64,000 nucleotides of DNA from Arthrobacter citreus (GCF_009192745.1 NZ_VTFV01000003.1:434001-498000), one strand, 5' to 3'; counted from the stretch's first letter, positions 49,052 to 57,816 are shown. Notes: generated by a model from the letters alone, not told the origin. Made by a program: numbers and translations.

Positions 49052-49726
49052 GTGAGTGAAATCCAGGCAGCGTCGGGACGCTACACGACTGTCGCCGGGG
49101 ATCACCGCACTGAACTCGAAATCAAGCGCTCGCGGTTCATCACCGTGCTCCGGCGTACCGAAACCGAAGACGAGGCGCGCGGCCTCATCGCAGAGCTGCG
49201 ACGCGAGTTCCACGACGCCCGGCACCACTGCAGCGCCTTTGTCCTGGGCCCCGGCCGTGAGGTGCAGCGCTCCAGCGACGACGGCGAACCCTCCGGAACC
49301 GCCGGAATCCCCATGCTGGAGGCGCTCACCAAGCGGGAAACTTTCGACGGCGCCGCAGACCTCAGCGACGTCACGGCAGTAACGGTCCGGTACTTTGGCG
49401 GCATCCTGCTCGGGGCCGGCGGCCTGGTACGGGCCTACTCCGAATCCGTCTCCTCGGCACTGTCCACCGCTGTCCTGCTGCGCCGCCGCCGCATGCAGCT
49501 CTGCGCAGTTCCGGCCAGCCATGCTGCTGCCGGCAGACTGGAGAATGACCTGCGTGCCGCGGGTTACACCGTGCGCGGCACCGAGTACGGGGACGGCGGG
49601 GCCGTGATTACGGTCGCCCTGCCGGACGCCCCCGGCAGTACCGCGGCCTTCCAGGAACGGCTCGCCGCCCTCACCGCCGGAGACACCTCAGCCGAACTAC
49701 TTGCCACCGAATGGATTGACCTGTGA
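49052..49726 (+). CDS. YigZ/IMPACT family protein
   Basis: A 224-residue member of the widely conserved YigZ (UPF0029/IMPACT) family, whose biochemical role is unsettled; in eukaryotes IMPACT modulates translation control through GCN1. The N-terminal domain has the family blocks EIKRSRFITVLRRT, DARHHCSAFVLG, SSDDGEPSGTAGIPMLEAL and VTVRYFGGILLGAGGLVRAY. A C-terminal DUF1949-like domain of about 70 residues follows. The GTG start lies at a predicted transcription start. It overlaps the following methyltransferase gene by 4 bases (GTGA). Confidence 0.9.
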   Translation: MSEIQAASGRYTTVAGDHRTELEIKRSRFITVLRRTETEDEARGLIAELRREFHDARHHCSAFVLGPGREVQRSSDDGEPSGTAGIPMLEALTKRETFDGAADLSDVTAVTVRYFGGILLGAGGLVRAYSESVSSALSTAVLLRRRRMQLCAVPASHAAAGRLENDLRAAGYTVRGTEYGDGGAVITVALPDAPGSTAAFQERLAALTAGDTSAELLATEWIDL

Positions 49727-50880
49727 CAGCTTCCGAAGCGTCCTTTGATTTCGACCTGCTGCGGCGGGCTCCGGATGTGGAGGCGGAAAACCTGCAGGCT
49801 TTCGACGCCGCAGACAAACTTTTGCTGGACACCGCCGGCAGCGACCTTGAGTCCGCAGCCTCAGGAAGCGGTGCGCCCGTCGTCATCGGGGATTCGTATG
49901 GCGCGCTCACGCTCGGAGCGGCAGCGCGGTATTCGCTAGCCGGGATCCGTGTGTATCAGGATCCCTTCTCCGGGCAGCTCGCCCTGGACCGCAATGCCGA
50001 GGCGCTGGGCCTGGCAGGACGCTACACGCACTGGGGCCTGGAACCGGGGCTGGTAAGCGGGGCCGGCGTCATCCTGCTGCGGCTGCCCCGCTCCCTGGAT
50101 GCCCTGGATGAAATTGCGCGGCTGGTCGCAGAACACGCCCCGTCCAATGTCCGGATCTATGCCGGCGGACGGATCAAGCACATGACTACCGCCATGAACG
50201 GGGTCCTGGGCCAGTATTTCCAATCCGTGACGGCAGGCCTCGCACGGCAGAAGTCCCGCGTGCTCACTGTGATGGGTCCGCTGCCGGCTGACGGGTTCCC
50301 TGCATCCCGCTTCCCCCTGGAAGCGGCCTACGACGTCGGCCTGCCGGTTCCGCTGCAGCTGCGGGCCCGCGGGGCGGCCTTTGGCGGAGCGTCGCTGGAT
50401 CCCGGAACCAGGTTCCTTCTGCCGTTCCTTGCCCAGGCCCGCGAAGCCGGTGAAGCAGTGGACCTGGGCTGCGGCAATGGCGCCATCGCGGCGTACCTGG
50501 CACTGCACCGCCCGGGGATCCGGGTCCTGGCGTCCGACCAGTCCGAAGCAGCCGTTGCCTCTACGCGGTTGACCCTGGCAGCCAACGGTGTGTTGGACCG
50601 TGCCGCAGTTCAGCGCGCAGACGCGCTGAGCTGGCTGCCGGATACGTCCCAGGATCTCGTGGTCCTGAACCCGCCGTTCCACATCGGTGCCAGTGTCCAT
50701 ACCGGCATTGCCTACAAGCTCTTTGCCGACGCAGCCCGCGTGCTCCGTCCTGGCGGGGAACTGTGGACGGTCTGGAACTCCCATTTGGCATACCGGCCGG
50801 CGCTGAACCGGCTGGTTGGACCCACGAGGCAGGTAGCCCGGAATCCCCGGTTCACGGTCACGGTGTCGACCCGGCGCTAG
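49723..50880 (+). CDS. rRNA guanine-N2 methyltransferase, RsmC/RlmG type
   Basis: A 385-residue class-I SAM-dependent methyltransferase with the two-domain layout of RsmC/RlmG: a degenerate N-terminal half and a catalytic C-terminal half. The SAM site is AVDLGCGNGAIAAYLAL, motif II VLASDQSEAAVAS, and motif IV LVVLNPPFHIGASVHTG, the NPPF type used on exocyclic guanine amines. Length is close to E. coli RlmG (378), so 23S rRNA G1835 is the likelier target, but 16S G1207 is not excluded. The GTG overlaps the YigZ-family stop. Confidence 0.82.
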   Translation: MTASEASFDFDLLRRAPDVEAENLQAFDAADKLLLDTAGSDLESAASGSGAPVVIGDSYGALTLGAAARYSLAGIRVYQDPFSGQLALDRNAEALGLAGRYTHWGLEPGLVSGAGVILLRLPRSLDALDEIARLVAEHAPSNVRIYAGGRIKHMTTAMNGVLGQYFQSVTAGLARQKSRVLTVMGPLPADGFPASRFPLEAAYDVGLPVPLQLRARGAAFGGASLDPGTRFLLPFLAQAREAGEAVDLGCGNGAIAAYLALHRPGIRVLASDQSEAAVASTRLTLAANGVLDRAAVQRADALSWLPDTSQDLVVLNPPFHIGASVHTGIAYKLFADAARVLRPGGELWTVWNSHLAYRPALNRLVGPTRQVARNPRFTVTVSTRR

Positions 50881-50941
50881 CAAGGGGCCGGTAGGCAGCA
50901 CCGCAGCCCTGCCGTGCCGGCGATCTGCGTGCTGAAATCTG

Positions 50942-50955
50942 AGAGAGCGCTCTCT
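50942..50955. promoter_or_regulatory. LacI-type operator 1 (upstream of the sugar cluster)
   Basis: Perfect 14-bp palindrome AGAGAGCGCTCTCT. Its last base is the first base of the -35 hexamer, and its GAGCGCTC core is the one bound by CebR/CelR-type LacI regulators. Confidence 0.8.
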
Positions 50956-50983
50956 TGACAGTGAAGCAAGTCACATCTAGGCT
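50955..50983 (+). promoter_or_regulatory. Promoter of the beta-glucoside uptake operon
   Basis: TTGACA (50955-50960), a 17-base spacer, then TAGGCT (50978-50983), the clearest sigma-70-type promoter in the window. Transcription should start near 50990, leaving a leader of about 165 bases that contains operator 2. Confidence 0.8.
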
Positions 50984-50994
50984 CTGAGCAAGAT

Positions 50995-51010
50995 CAGAGA
51001 GCGCTCTCTG
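50995..51010. promoter_or_regulatory. LacI-type operator 2 (downstream of the start point)
   Basis: Perfect 16-bp palindrome CAGAGAGCGCTCTCTG. Its centre is 54 bases from that of operator 1, near five helical turns, so the two bracket the promoter on about the same DNA face. Confidence 0.8.
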
Positions 51011-51156
51011 AAGCGGCCCGGGATTCCATCGGCCCGCAACGGGCTCTCTGGATACAGATCCACAGTTAGCGTCCCGTCCCAGGACAAGCCTAGTTTCCAT
51101 TCGGCACGGTCCTCCCCCGGGATATCAACCGGCAAGACACACACAAAGGAGTGACC

Positions 51157-52479
51157 GTGAAAAAGTTCCGACATTCAGCAGCTGTGGTGGCAGGTGCTGC
51201 GGCAGTTGCCCTGCTCGCCGCCGGCTGCGGCGGAGGCAGCAGCAACAGCAGCGAACCCGCTTCGGAAGACAACCCGATTGAACTCTCCGTGACTACCTTC
51301 GGCACCTTTGGCTACGACGATCTCTACAAGGAATACGAAGAGGCCAACCCGGGCATCACCATCAAGGCCAACAACATCGACACCGGCGGGAACGCACGGA
51401 CAGACCTCTTCACGAAGCTTGCTGCCGGTTCCGGCGTCAGCGACGTGGTGGCGATTGAAGAGGGCTGGCTCGGCGCCATCATGGAGGTCTCGGACAAGTT
51501 CGTGGACCTGAACGAATACGGTGCCGAGGACATCAAGGAGAACTGGGTCGACTGGAAGTACAAGCAGGGCACGGACCCCAGCGGCCGCGTCATCGGCTAC
51601 GGCACCGACATTGGACCGCAGGGAATCTGCTACAACGGTGACCTCTTCGAGGCTGCAGGGCTGCCGAGCGACCGTGAGGCTGTCGCTGAGCTCCTGGGCG
51701 GAAAGGACGCTACCTGGGAGAAGTACTTCGAGGTTGGAAACCAGTACAAGGACGCCAGCGGCAAAGCCTGGTTCGATCAGGCCGGCTTCGTGTGGAACTC
51801 CATGGTGAACCAGATGGAGGAGGGATACTACACGAAGGACGGCGAGCTGAACATCGAGGGCAATGATGCCATGATCGCCAACTTCAAGATGCTCTCAGGC
51901 TCGATCGAGGACGGACTGTCCGCAAACCAGGAAGAATGGAAGTGGAACAACGGACAGTCGTTCCTGGACGGCACTTTCGCCACCATGGTCTGCCCCGGCT
52001 GGATGCTCGGAAACATCCAGGGCGGCATTGAAACCGCAGGCGGCTCAACTGACAGCGGCTGGGACTTTGCAGACGTGTTCCCCGGCGGGGCGTCAAACTG
52101 GGGCGGCGCGTTCCTGTCGGTTCCGGAAACTTCGGACCACAAGGACGAAGCTGCAAAGCTCGCCGCCTGGCTGACTGCCCCTGAACAGCAGATCAAGCAG
52201 TCCGCAGCTGCAGGCAACTTCCCCAGCACCCTTGAGGCGCAGGAACAACTTGCCGCCGACGCAACTCCGAACGAGTGGTTCAACGACGCTCCCACCGGAG
52301 CCATCCTGGCCTCGCGCGCCGAAAACGTTGTGGCGCAGTTCAAGGGACCGGACGATTCAGTCATCCAGGAGAAGGTCTTCGGCCCTGCCATTGATGACAT
52401 GGAGACAGGTACCGCGAATGCGGACCAGGCATGGGAGAAGGCACTGAAGCTCCTCAACGACCTGGTCATCAACAACTAA
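51157..52479 (+). CDS. Sugar ABC transporter substrate-binding lipoprotein
   Basis: Extracellular solute-binding protein (SBP family 1), 440 residues. It has a lipoprotein signal peptide, basic MKKFRH followed by a hydrophobic stretch ending in lipobox LLAAGC, then a Gly/Ser linker. The mature domain begins near PIELSVTTFG and has GTDIGPQGICYNGDLFEAAG, as in cellobiose/oligosaccharide-binding proteins. The GTG at 51157 has GGAG 5 bases upstream; the GTG at 51151 overlaps that site and is less likely. With the two permeases and the GH1 enzyme it probably imports cellobiose or another beta-glucoside. The ATPase is not encoded here and is likely shared (MsiK type). Confidence 0.93.
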   Translation: MKKFRHSAAVVAGAAAVALLAAGCGGGSSNSSEPASEDNPIELSVTTFGTFGYDDLYKEYEEANPGITIKANNIDTGGNARTDLFTKLAAGSGVSDVVAIEEGWLGAIMEVSDKFVDLNEYGAEDIKENWVDWKYKQGTDPSGRVIGYGTDIGPQGICYNGDLFEAAGLPSDREAVAELLGGKDATWEKYFEVGNQYKDASGKAWFDQAGFVWNSMVNQMEEGYYTKDGELNIEGNDAMIANFKMLSGSIEDGLSANQEEWKWNNGQSFLDGTFATMVCPGWMLGNIQGGIETAGGSTDSGWDFADVFPGGASNWGGAFLSVPETSDHKDEAAKLAAWLTAPEQQIKQSAAAGNFPSTLEAQEQLAADATPNEWFNDAPTGAILASRAENVVAQFKGPDDSVIQEKVFGPAIDDMETGTANADQAWEKALKLLNDLVINN

Positions 52480-52490
52480 CAGCACCGCAC

Positions 52491-52516
52491 GCGGGGCCTC
52501 CTCCGGGAGGCCCCGC
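52491..52516 (+). terminator. Attenuator hairpin between binding protein and permeases
   Basis: Perfect 11-bp stem (52491-52501 with 52506-52516) and 4-base loop, 11 bases after the binding-protein stop. It probably makes the binding protein more abundant than the downstream permeases. Confidence 0.75.
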
Positions 52517-52536
52517 CCGGAGCACGGGAGTCTGCC

Positions 52537-53523
52537 ATGACCGCCACACTGAACCGGCCTGTCCAGAAACAGCCGGTTAAGCCGCGGACAACGTTCCGCC
52601 AGCGCCTCTCCAAATGGGATATGAAGGCGTCCCCCTACCTGTATATTTCACCGTTCTTTATTCTCTTTGGCATCACCGGATTGTTCCCCCTGGTGTACAC
52701 CTTCTGGGTATCGCTGCACGAATGGCATCTGCTCAAAGGACAGGGCGACTTTGTCGGGCTGCAGAATTTTGCCTCCGTGCTGGGCGATACGCGTTTCTGG
52801 GGTTCGCTCTTCAACACATTTTCGATCTTCCTGCTTTCGGCAATTCCCCAGCTGGTAGTTGCCGTCTTCCTGGCGGCTATCCTGGACCAGCATCTGCGGG
52901 CAAAGACGTTCTGGCGCATGTCGGTGCTCCTGCCCTACGTTGTAACGCCGGTGGCAGTGGCACTGATTTTTTCCAAGATGTTTGCCGAGAACAACGGACT
53001 GCTGAACAACCTGCTGGGCAACTTCGGGGTCGACCCGATTATGTGGCAGACGGGCACGCTGCCCAGCCACATCGCAATCGCCACGATGGTCAACTGGCGG
53101 TGGACCGGCTACAACGCGCTGATCCTGCTGGCCGCCATGCAGGCTGTCCCCCGCGACCTTTACGAATCCGCAGCAATTGACGGTGCGGGCGCTGTCCGGC
53201 GGTTCTTCAGCATCACGCTGCCGAGTATTCGTCCCACCATGATCTTCGTGATCATTACCGCTACTATCGGCGGCCTGCAGATCTTTGCCGAACCCAAACT
53301 GTTCGACCCGGTCAATGCCGGCGGAATCCAGGGCCAGTTCCAAACCACCGTGCTCTTCCTGTGGGATATGGGCTTCCAGAGGCAGAACTTTGGCAAGGCA
53401 TCGGCCGTAGCCTGGCTGCTGTTCCTGATCATTGTGCTGGTGGGCCTGGTCAACTTCCTTATTTCAAAGCGGATCGCCACCGGGGATCCCCAGCGGCCGC
53501 GTGCCACGAGGAGAAAGTCATGA
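52537..53523 (+). CDS. Sugar ABC transporter permease (MalF-like)
   Basis: Integral membrane subunit of 328 residues with six predicted helices, the first at about residues 35-58 (LYISPFFILFGITGLFPLVY). The ATPase-docking EAA loop is at about residues 207-225 (LYESAAIDGAGAVRRFFSIT, then LPSIRPTM). It is paired with the next gene, which overlaps it by 4 bases (ATGA). The family is carbohydrate uptake transporter class 1. Confidence 0.92.
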   Translation: MTATLNRPVQKQPVKPRTTFRQRLSKWDMKASPYLYISPFFILFGITGLFPLVYTFWVSLHEWHLLKGQGDFVGLQNFASVLGDTRFWGSLFNTFSIFLLSAIPQLVVAVFLAAILDQHLRAKTFWRMSVLLPYVVTPVAVALIFSKMFAENNGLLNNLLGNFGVDPIMWQTGTLPSHIAIATMVNWRWTGYNALILLAAMQAVPRDLYESAAIDGAGAVRRFFSITLPSIRPTMIFVIITATIGGLQIFAEPKLFDPVNAGGIQGQFQTTVLFLWDMGFQRQNFGKASAVAWLLFLIIVLVGLVNFLISKRIATGDPQRPRATRRKS

Positions 53524-54434
53524 GCGTCCTGCAGCGAGCCCGGGCTGTCCCGGGGACCGGGACCGGGTCAGGGGCCGGGAAGCCGGTCCGTAAACGCCGC
53601 CAGGGGCAGTCTTTTGGCAGCGGACGCCGTCCGGGGTTCCTCACCTACGGGATCCTGCTGGTCTTCCTGTTCTGCTCGGCTTATCCGCTCTGGTGGTCCG
53701 TCATTATCGGCAGCAACGGAAACCCCGCCCTTGGGCAGGAATGGCCTCCGCTCCTGCCCGGCGGACGGTTCTGGACCAACGTGTCCGAGGTCATCAACAC
53801 TGTGCCGTTCTGGCAGGCGCTGGCCAACAGCGTCATCATCTCCGGAACAATCACCGTCTCGGTGGTGATTTTCTCCACGCTCGCGGGCTACGCGTTTGCG
53901 AAGCTGAGGTTCAGGGGACGCGGTGTCCTCATGGTGGCGGTAATCGCCACCATGGCCATCCCCACCCAGCTTGGCATCATCCCGCTGTTCATGGTCATGC
54001 AGAAACTCGGCTGGACCGGCGAACTCGGCGCCGTAATTGTGCCGGGGCTGGTAACAGCCTTCGGCGTGTTCTTTATGCGCCAGTACCTGGTGGACGTCAT
54101 TCCCGACGAGCTGATCGAATCCGCCCGTATGGACGGGGCCAGCATGCTGGGAACTTTCCGGCATGTGGCGCTGCCGGCGGCCCGGCCCGCCATGGCCATC
54201 CTGGGATTGTTCACATTCATGACGGCGTGGACGGACTTTATGTGGCCCATGCTCGTGCTTGCCGACAATCCCACGTTGCAGGTGGCGCTAAGCCAGCTGC
54301 AGTCGGCCCGCTACGTCGACTATTCAATTGTGCTGACCGGTGCCGTACTGGCAACCGTTCCGCTGCTGGTTCTATTCGTGGCAGCAGGCAAGCAACTTAT
54401 TTCCGGAATCATGCAGGGAGCAGTGAAGGGCTAA
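53520..54434 (+). CDS. Sugar ABC transporter permease (MalG-like)
   Basis: Second permease of the importer, 304 residues. After a basic N-terminus (VRKRRQG), helices begin near residue 42 (LTYGILLVFLFCSAYPLWW). The EAA loop is ELIESARMDGASMLGTFRHV followed by ALPAARPAM. The ATG at 53520 overlaps the stop of the partner permease; the frame stays open upstream to 53361, but coupling favours this start. Its stop overlaps the beta-glucosidase ATG by one base (TAATG). Confidence 0.92.
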   Translation: MSVLQRARAVPGTGTGSGAGKPVRKRRQGQSFGSGRRPGFLTYGILLVFLFCSAYPLWWSVIIGSNGNPALGQEWPPLLPGGRFWTNVSEVINTVPFWQALANSVIISGTITVSVVIFSTLAGYAFAKLRFRGRGVLMVAVIATMAIPTQLGIIPLFMVMQKLGWTGELGAVIVPGLVTAFGVFFMRQYLVDVIPDELIESARMDGASMLGTFRHVALPAARPAMAILGLFTFMTAWTDFMWPMLVLADNPTLQVALSQLQSARYVDYSIVLTGAVLATVPLLVLFVAAGKQLISGIMQGAVKG

Positions 54435-55903
54435 TGACGAACAATACCTCTACGCGGAACTACGGCAATTTCCCGCCCGGTTTTATCTGGGGATCAGCTA
54501 CCGCTGCCGCGCAGGTGGAAGGCGCCGCCAGGGAAGACGGCAAAGAGGATTCGGTCTGGGATGCCTTCGCGGCCGTTCCGGGAAACGTCCTTAACGGAGA
54601 CACCCCGGCCGTCGCGGTGGACCATTACCACCGGATGCCGCAGGACGTTGCCCTGATGAAGGAACTCGGCCTGGACTCGTACCGGTTCTCCACCAGCTGG
54701 GCCCGGGTCCGGCCCGGCGGTGGGGCTGCGAATCCCAAGGGCCTGGATTTCTACTCCCGCCTCGTGGATGAACTGCTGGAAGCAGGAATCCTCCCGTGGC
54801 TGACGCTCTACCACTGGGACCTCCCCCAGGGGCTGGAGGAAAAGGGCGGCTGGGCCAATCGGGACACAGCCTGCCGCTTCGTGGAGTACGCGCAGGACGT
54901 ATACGCCGCGCTGGGTGACCGTGTTCGGCACTGGACCACTTTCAACGAACCCTTCTGCTCGTCCCTGCTGGGTTACGGCTCAGGAGTCCATGCACCGGGC
55001 CGGCAGGAGCCGCGTGCAGCCATCGCGGCCGTTCACCACCAGCACCTGGCCCACGGCATGGCCGTTTCGGAGCTGCGGAGCCTTGGTGCTGAGAACATTG
55101 GCATCACCCTGAACCTGAGCAACTCCATTCCGAAGGATCCGACGGATCCCGTGGACGTGGAAGCCGCACGGCTGTTCGACTCTCTCCAGAACCGGATCTT
55201 CCTGGATCCGATCCTGCGCGGAGCCTATCCTGAGGACTCTCTCCGGGATCTGGAGCCCTACGGACTGCACGAGGTGATCCTTCCCGGAGACATGGAGCTC
55301 ATCGGAGCGCCCATCGACTTCCTGGGTGTCAATCACTACCACGATGACCAAATCAGCGGGCACCCGGACACCTCAGGCGAGGACGGCCACGGCGGCGGTG
55401 GTGTCCTGCCCAAGGCCTCGCCCTGGATCGGCGCCGAACACATCACGTTCCCCAGCCGCGGCCTGCCGCGGACGGGGATGAACTGGGAAGTGAATCCTGA
55501 CGGCCTCCGGAAGCTCCTGGTCCGCCTGGGCAGGGAATACCCGCAGCTGCCGCCGCTGTACATCACGGAGAACGGCGCAGCGTACGACGACGAAGTGACG
55601 GAAGACGGGGCGGTCCATGACACGGAACGCACCGGCTTCATCCTGGATCATGTCCAGGCGGTCGGTGAGGCCATCGCCGAAGGGGCCGACGTCCGGGGCT
55701 ACTTTGTCTGGTCCCTGCTGGATAACTTCGAGTGGTCCTGGGGATATGACAAGCGCTTTGGCATCATCCACGTGGATTACCAGACGCAGGAGCGCATCAT
55801 CAAGGACAGCGGGCTGGCCTACGGCCGGCTCATCAGCCAGGTTCGCCAGGGCACGGAGCCGGGAAGCCGTGAAAGCTCTCCGGCTGCGGCCGGCGCGAGG
55901 TAG
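54434..55903 (+). CDS. Beta-glucosidase, glycoside hydrolase family 1
   Basis: Cytosolic hydrolase that splits imported cellobiose or aryl-beta-glucosides. The product has 489 residues. The N-terminal GH1 signature is FPPGFIWGSATAAAQVEGA. The acid/base Glu is in HWTTFNEPFCSS, the nucleophile Glu in LYITENGAAYDD, and the aglycone Trp region is GYFVWSLLDNFEWSWGYDKR. The ATG overlaps the permease stop (TAATG), so the gene is translated with the transporter. No signal peptide is present, which fits an importer-then-hydrolysis pathway. Confidence 0.95.
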   Translation: MTNNTSTRNYGNFPPGFIWGSATAAAQVEGAAREDGKEDSVWDAFAAVPGNVLNGDTPAVAVDHYHRMPQDVALMKELGLDSYRFSTSWARVRPGGGAANPKGLDFYSRLVDELLEAGILPWLTLYHWDLPQGLEEKGGWANRDTACRFVEYAQDVYAALGDRVRHWTTFNEPFCSSLLGYGSGVHAPGRQEPRAAIAAVHHQHLAHGMAVSELRSLGAENIGITLNLSNSIPKDPTDPVDVEAARLFDSLQNRIFLDPILRGAYPEDSLRDLEPYGLHEVILPGDMELIGAPIDFLGVNHYHDDQISGHPDTSGEDGHGGGGVLPKASPWIGAEHITFPSRGLPRTGMNWEVNPDGLRKLLVRLGREYPQLPPLYITENGAAYDDEVTEDGAVHDTERTGFILDHVQAVGEAIAEGADVRGYFVWSLLDNFEWSWGYDKRFGIIHVDYQTQERIIKDSGLAYGRLISQVRQGTEPGSRESSPAAAGAR

Positions 55904-55960
55904 GGGAACTACGATTGAAAGCTGAGCCCGGCTTCGGAAAACGGCAAAGGACGCCAGGAA

Positions 55961-56992
55961 ATGGAGACCGCATTGGGTACTGAGACTGGCCAGGTGCGGC
56001 CCGCTCCCACCCTGGAAATGGTGGCTGCGCTGGCCGGCGTCTCCAGGGCCACTGTGTCACGCGTTGTCAATGGTTCAACATCCGTTGCGCCCGAACTTGT
56101 GCACAGCGTGGAGCAGGCAGTCCGGACGTTGAATTATGTGCCGAACCGGGCAGCGCGGACCCTCGCCAGCAGGCGAACCTACACCATTACCCTGCTGGTT
56201 CCTGAGTCGACATCCAAGGTCTTCGCCGACCCCTTCTTCGCCACTGTGGTCGAAGGGGTCGCGAAGTACCTGAACTCCACGGACTACATGCTGAACATGG
56301 TCACCTCCTCGGAGGCGAATCCGGGCAAGACCCAGCGCTACCTGATGGGTGGAAACGTAGACGGCGTCCTGGTGGTCTCCCACCACAGCGGGGACCATTC
56401 CTGGGAACACCTGAGCGATGCCCTGCCCATCGTGTTCGCCGGCCGCCCCCTGCTTAATGCCGCGGACAGCTATTACGTAGAGGTGGACAACGAGGAGGGT
56501 GCACTGGCTGCCGCCGAGCGCCTGATAGCGACCGGACGGCAGAACATCGCCACGATCGCGGGGCCCCAGGATATGCCTCCGGGCGTCGACCGGCTGGCCG
56601 GCTGGCGTGCGGGACTGCACCGTGCCGGGCTGAATGATGCACTGGTGGAGTACGGTGACTTCACCGTCGCCTCCGGCGCGGTGGCGATGGAACGGCTGCT
56701 TGCCCGCGGAAAGCCTGTTGACGGTGTCTTCGCCGCGAACGACCAGATGGCTGCGGGTGCGCACGCCGTCATCCTGAAGCATGGTCTTCGGATCCCCGAA
56801 GACATCGCGCTGGTGGGATTCGACGACGATCAGTTCGCCACCGGCGTCGAGCCCGCCCTCACCACTGTCCACCACCCGATCGCCGAACTTGGCGAGAAGA
56901 TGGCCCGGATGCTGGTGGAACTCATCGAGGGACGGGCGACGGAGCGGGTCTGCCGCCTGCCCACTTCGCTGGTGGTGCGGGAGTCAGCCTAG
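55961..56992 (+). CDS. LacI-family transcriptional regulator of the sugar cluster
   Basis: A 343-residue repressor. The helix-turn-helix is TLEMVAALAGVSRATVSRVV (about residues 17-36) with hinge YVPNRAARTLASRRT, as in CebR/CelR. The sugar-binding domain follows, with VDGVLVVSHHSG, VDNEEGALAAAERLI and LVGFDDDQFATGVEP. It probably binds the paired AGAGAGCGCTCTCT operators at 50942-51010 and is released by the imported disaccharide or its product. It is the last gene of the cluster, 57 bases after the beta-glucosidase. Its stop codon shares CTAG with the convergent gene. Confidence 0.92.
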   Translation: METALGTETGQVRPAPTLEMVAALAGVSRATVSRVVNGSTSVAPELVHSVEQAVRTLNYVPNRAARTLASRRTYTITLLVPESTSKVFADPFFATVVEGVAKYLNSTDYMLNMVTSSEANPGKTQRYLMGGNVDGVLVVSHHSGDHSWEHLSDALPIVFAGRPLLNAADSYYVEVDNEEGALAAAERLIATGRQNIATIAGPQDMPPGVDRLAGWRAGLHRAGLNDALVEYGDFTVASGAVAMERLLARGKPVDGVFAANDQMAAGAHAVILKHGLRIPEDIALVGFDDDQFATGVEPALTTVHHPIAELGEKMARMLVELIEGRATERVCRLPTSLVVRESA

Positions 56993-57702
56993 GCCGTCGT
57001 GTAGCGGATGCCGCTGTAGTCTTCCCCGGCCCAGAGGGTGCTGCGGCGGTTCCGGCGGTCCCAGCGCGACTCCAGGATCTGCAGGGCGTCCGCCCACTGG
57101 GCTGCGTCGGGTTCCCGCTCCCGAATCAGCGCCGCGGCCGCAGCCTGGGAAGCACAGTGCCAGACGGAGTAAGCGGCGAACTTCGGATCAATGAAGACGC
57201 CCTTCCACAACGGGCTGGAGCGCTTCTTGATCAGCTGACTGCCAAGGACCATGAGTCCTGCTGCCAGGGCTGCACCCCAGAAAAACACGTCACCGGAAAT
57301 GAGGCCGAACGGCCTGGCCGCAATGACAGCTGCCAGCAGGGTTCCCCCGGTGTTGCGGATCAGCACTGCATTCGATGCCGCGAAGGTGTCAGCTTCACGG
57401 GCCAGTCTCAGCTGCTCCCGGCGCCAGGCGCGGAACCGCACGAGGTCAGACTGCACCTCGGCCTGTTTCACTGCCTGCGCAGCCTCAAAGTAGTCCGGGA
57501 ACCTGGCCTGCAGGTCTTTTTCACGGTCCTCTGAGGCCCTGAGCTCCTCCCAGGATTCAGCTTCCCGCTCCTCTTCGGCAACGCCGTTGATGAGGTTCGC
57601 GGCCTGGACCGGCGGCAGATGCCGGGCTAATGCCTGGGTCCGCCGCCGGATCTGGTCCTCCCGTTCCTGACGGCTGGCTGAGCTGACATCTCCGGCCTGC
57701 AT
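56989..57702 (-). CDS. Hypothetical protein with charged helical N-terminus and two membrane segments
   Basis: I do not recognise this 237-residue protein. The first 110 residues are charged and helical, rich in Glu/Arg/Gln, possibly coiled coil. Two hydrophobic segments follow (about residues 112-150, containing GTLLAAVIAARPFGLISG and FFWGAALAAGLMVLGSQLI), then a cytoplasmic C-terminal domain with YSVWHCASQAAAAALI. The ATG at 57702 is preferred because GGGGGG lies 7-8 bases upstream; the ATG at 57708 abuts it. The stop overlaps that of the LacI gene by 4 bases, tail to tail. Confidence 0.7.
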   Translation of the reverse strand: MQAGDVSSASRQEREDQIRRRTQALARHLPPVQAANLINGVAEEEREAESWEELRASEDREKDLQARFPDYFEAAQAVKQAEVQSDLVRFRAWRREQLRLAREADTFAASNAVLIRNTGGTLLAAVIAARPFGLISGDVFFWGAALAAGLMVLGSQLIKKRSSPLWKGVFIDPKFAAYSVWHCASQAAAAALIREREPDAAQWADALQILESRWDRRNRRSTLWAGEDYSGIRYTTA

Positions 57703-57778
57703 TTTCATTCCCCCCGCTGGTAGCTGCTCTAAGACGGCATTCAGCCTACCAAGAGCGGAGACCGGCTCCTGACAAGGC

Positions 57779-57816
57779 AAAAGGCGGGTCCCCACCGAAG
57801 TGGGAACCCGCCTTTC
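57779..57816 (-). terminator. Terminator hairpin after rpsA
   Basis: Arms 57780-57795 and 57800-57815 form a 16-bp stem with one mismatch and a CGAA tetraloop, 29 bases beyond the rpsA stop. On the minus strand the T content after the stem is low. Confidence 0.75.

Noticed and set aside
53693-54433. A 736-codon reading of the beta-glucosidase from an ATG at 53693
   Set aside because: The first 247 codons lie inside the MalG-like permease gene in another frame. The GH1 protein starts at 54434, overlapping the permease stop.
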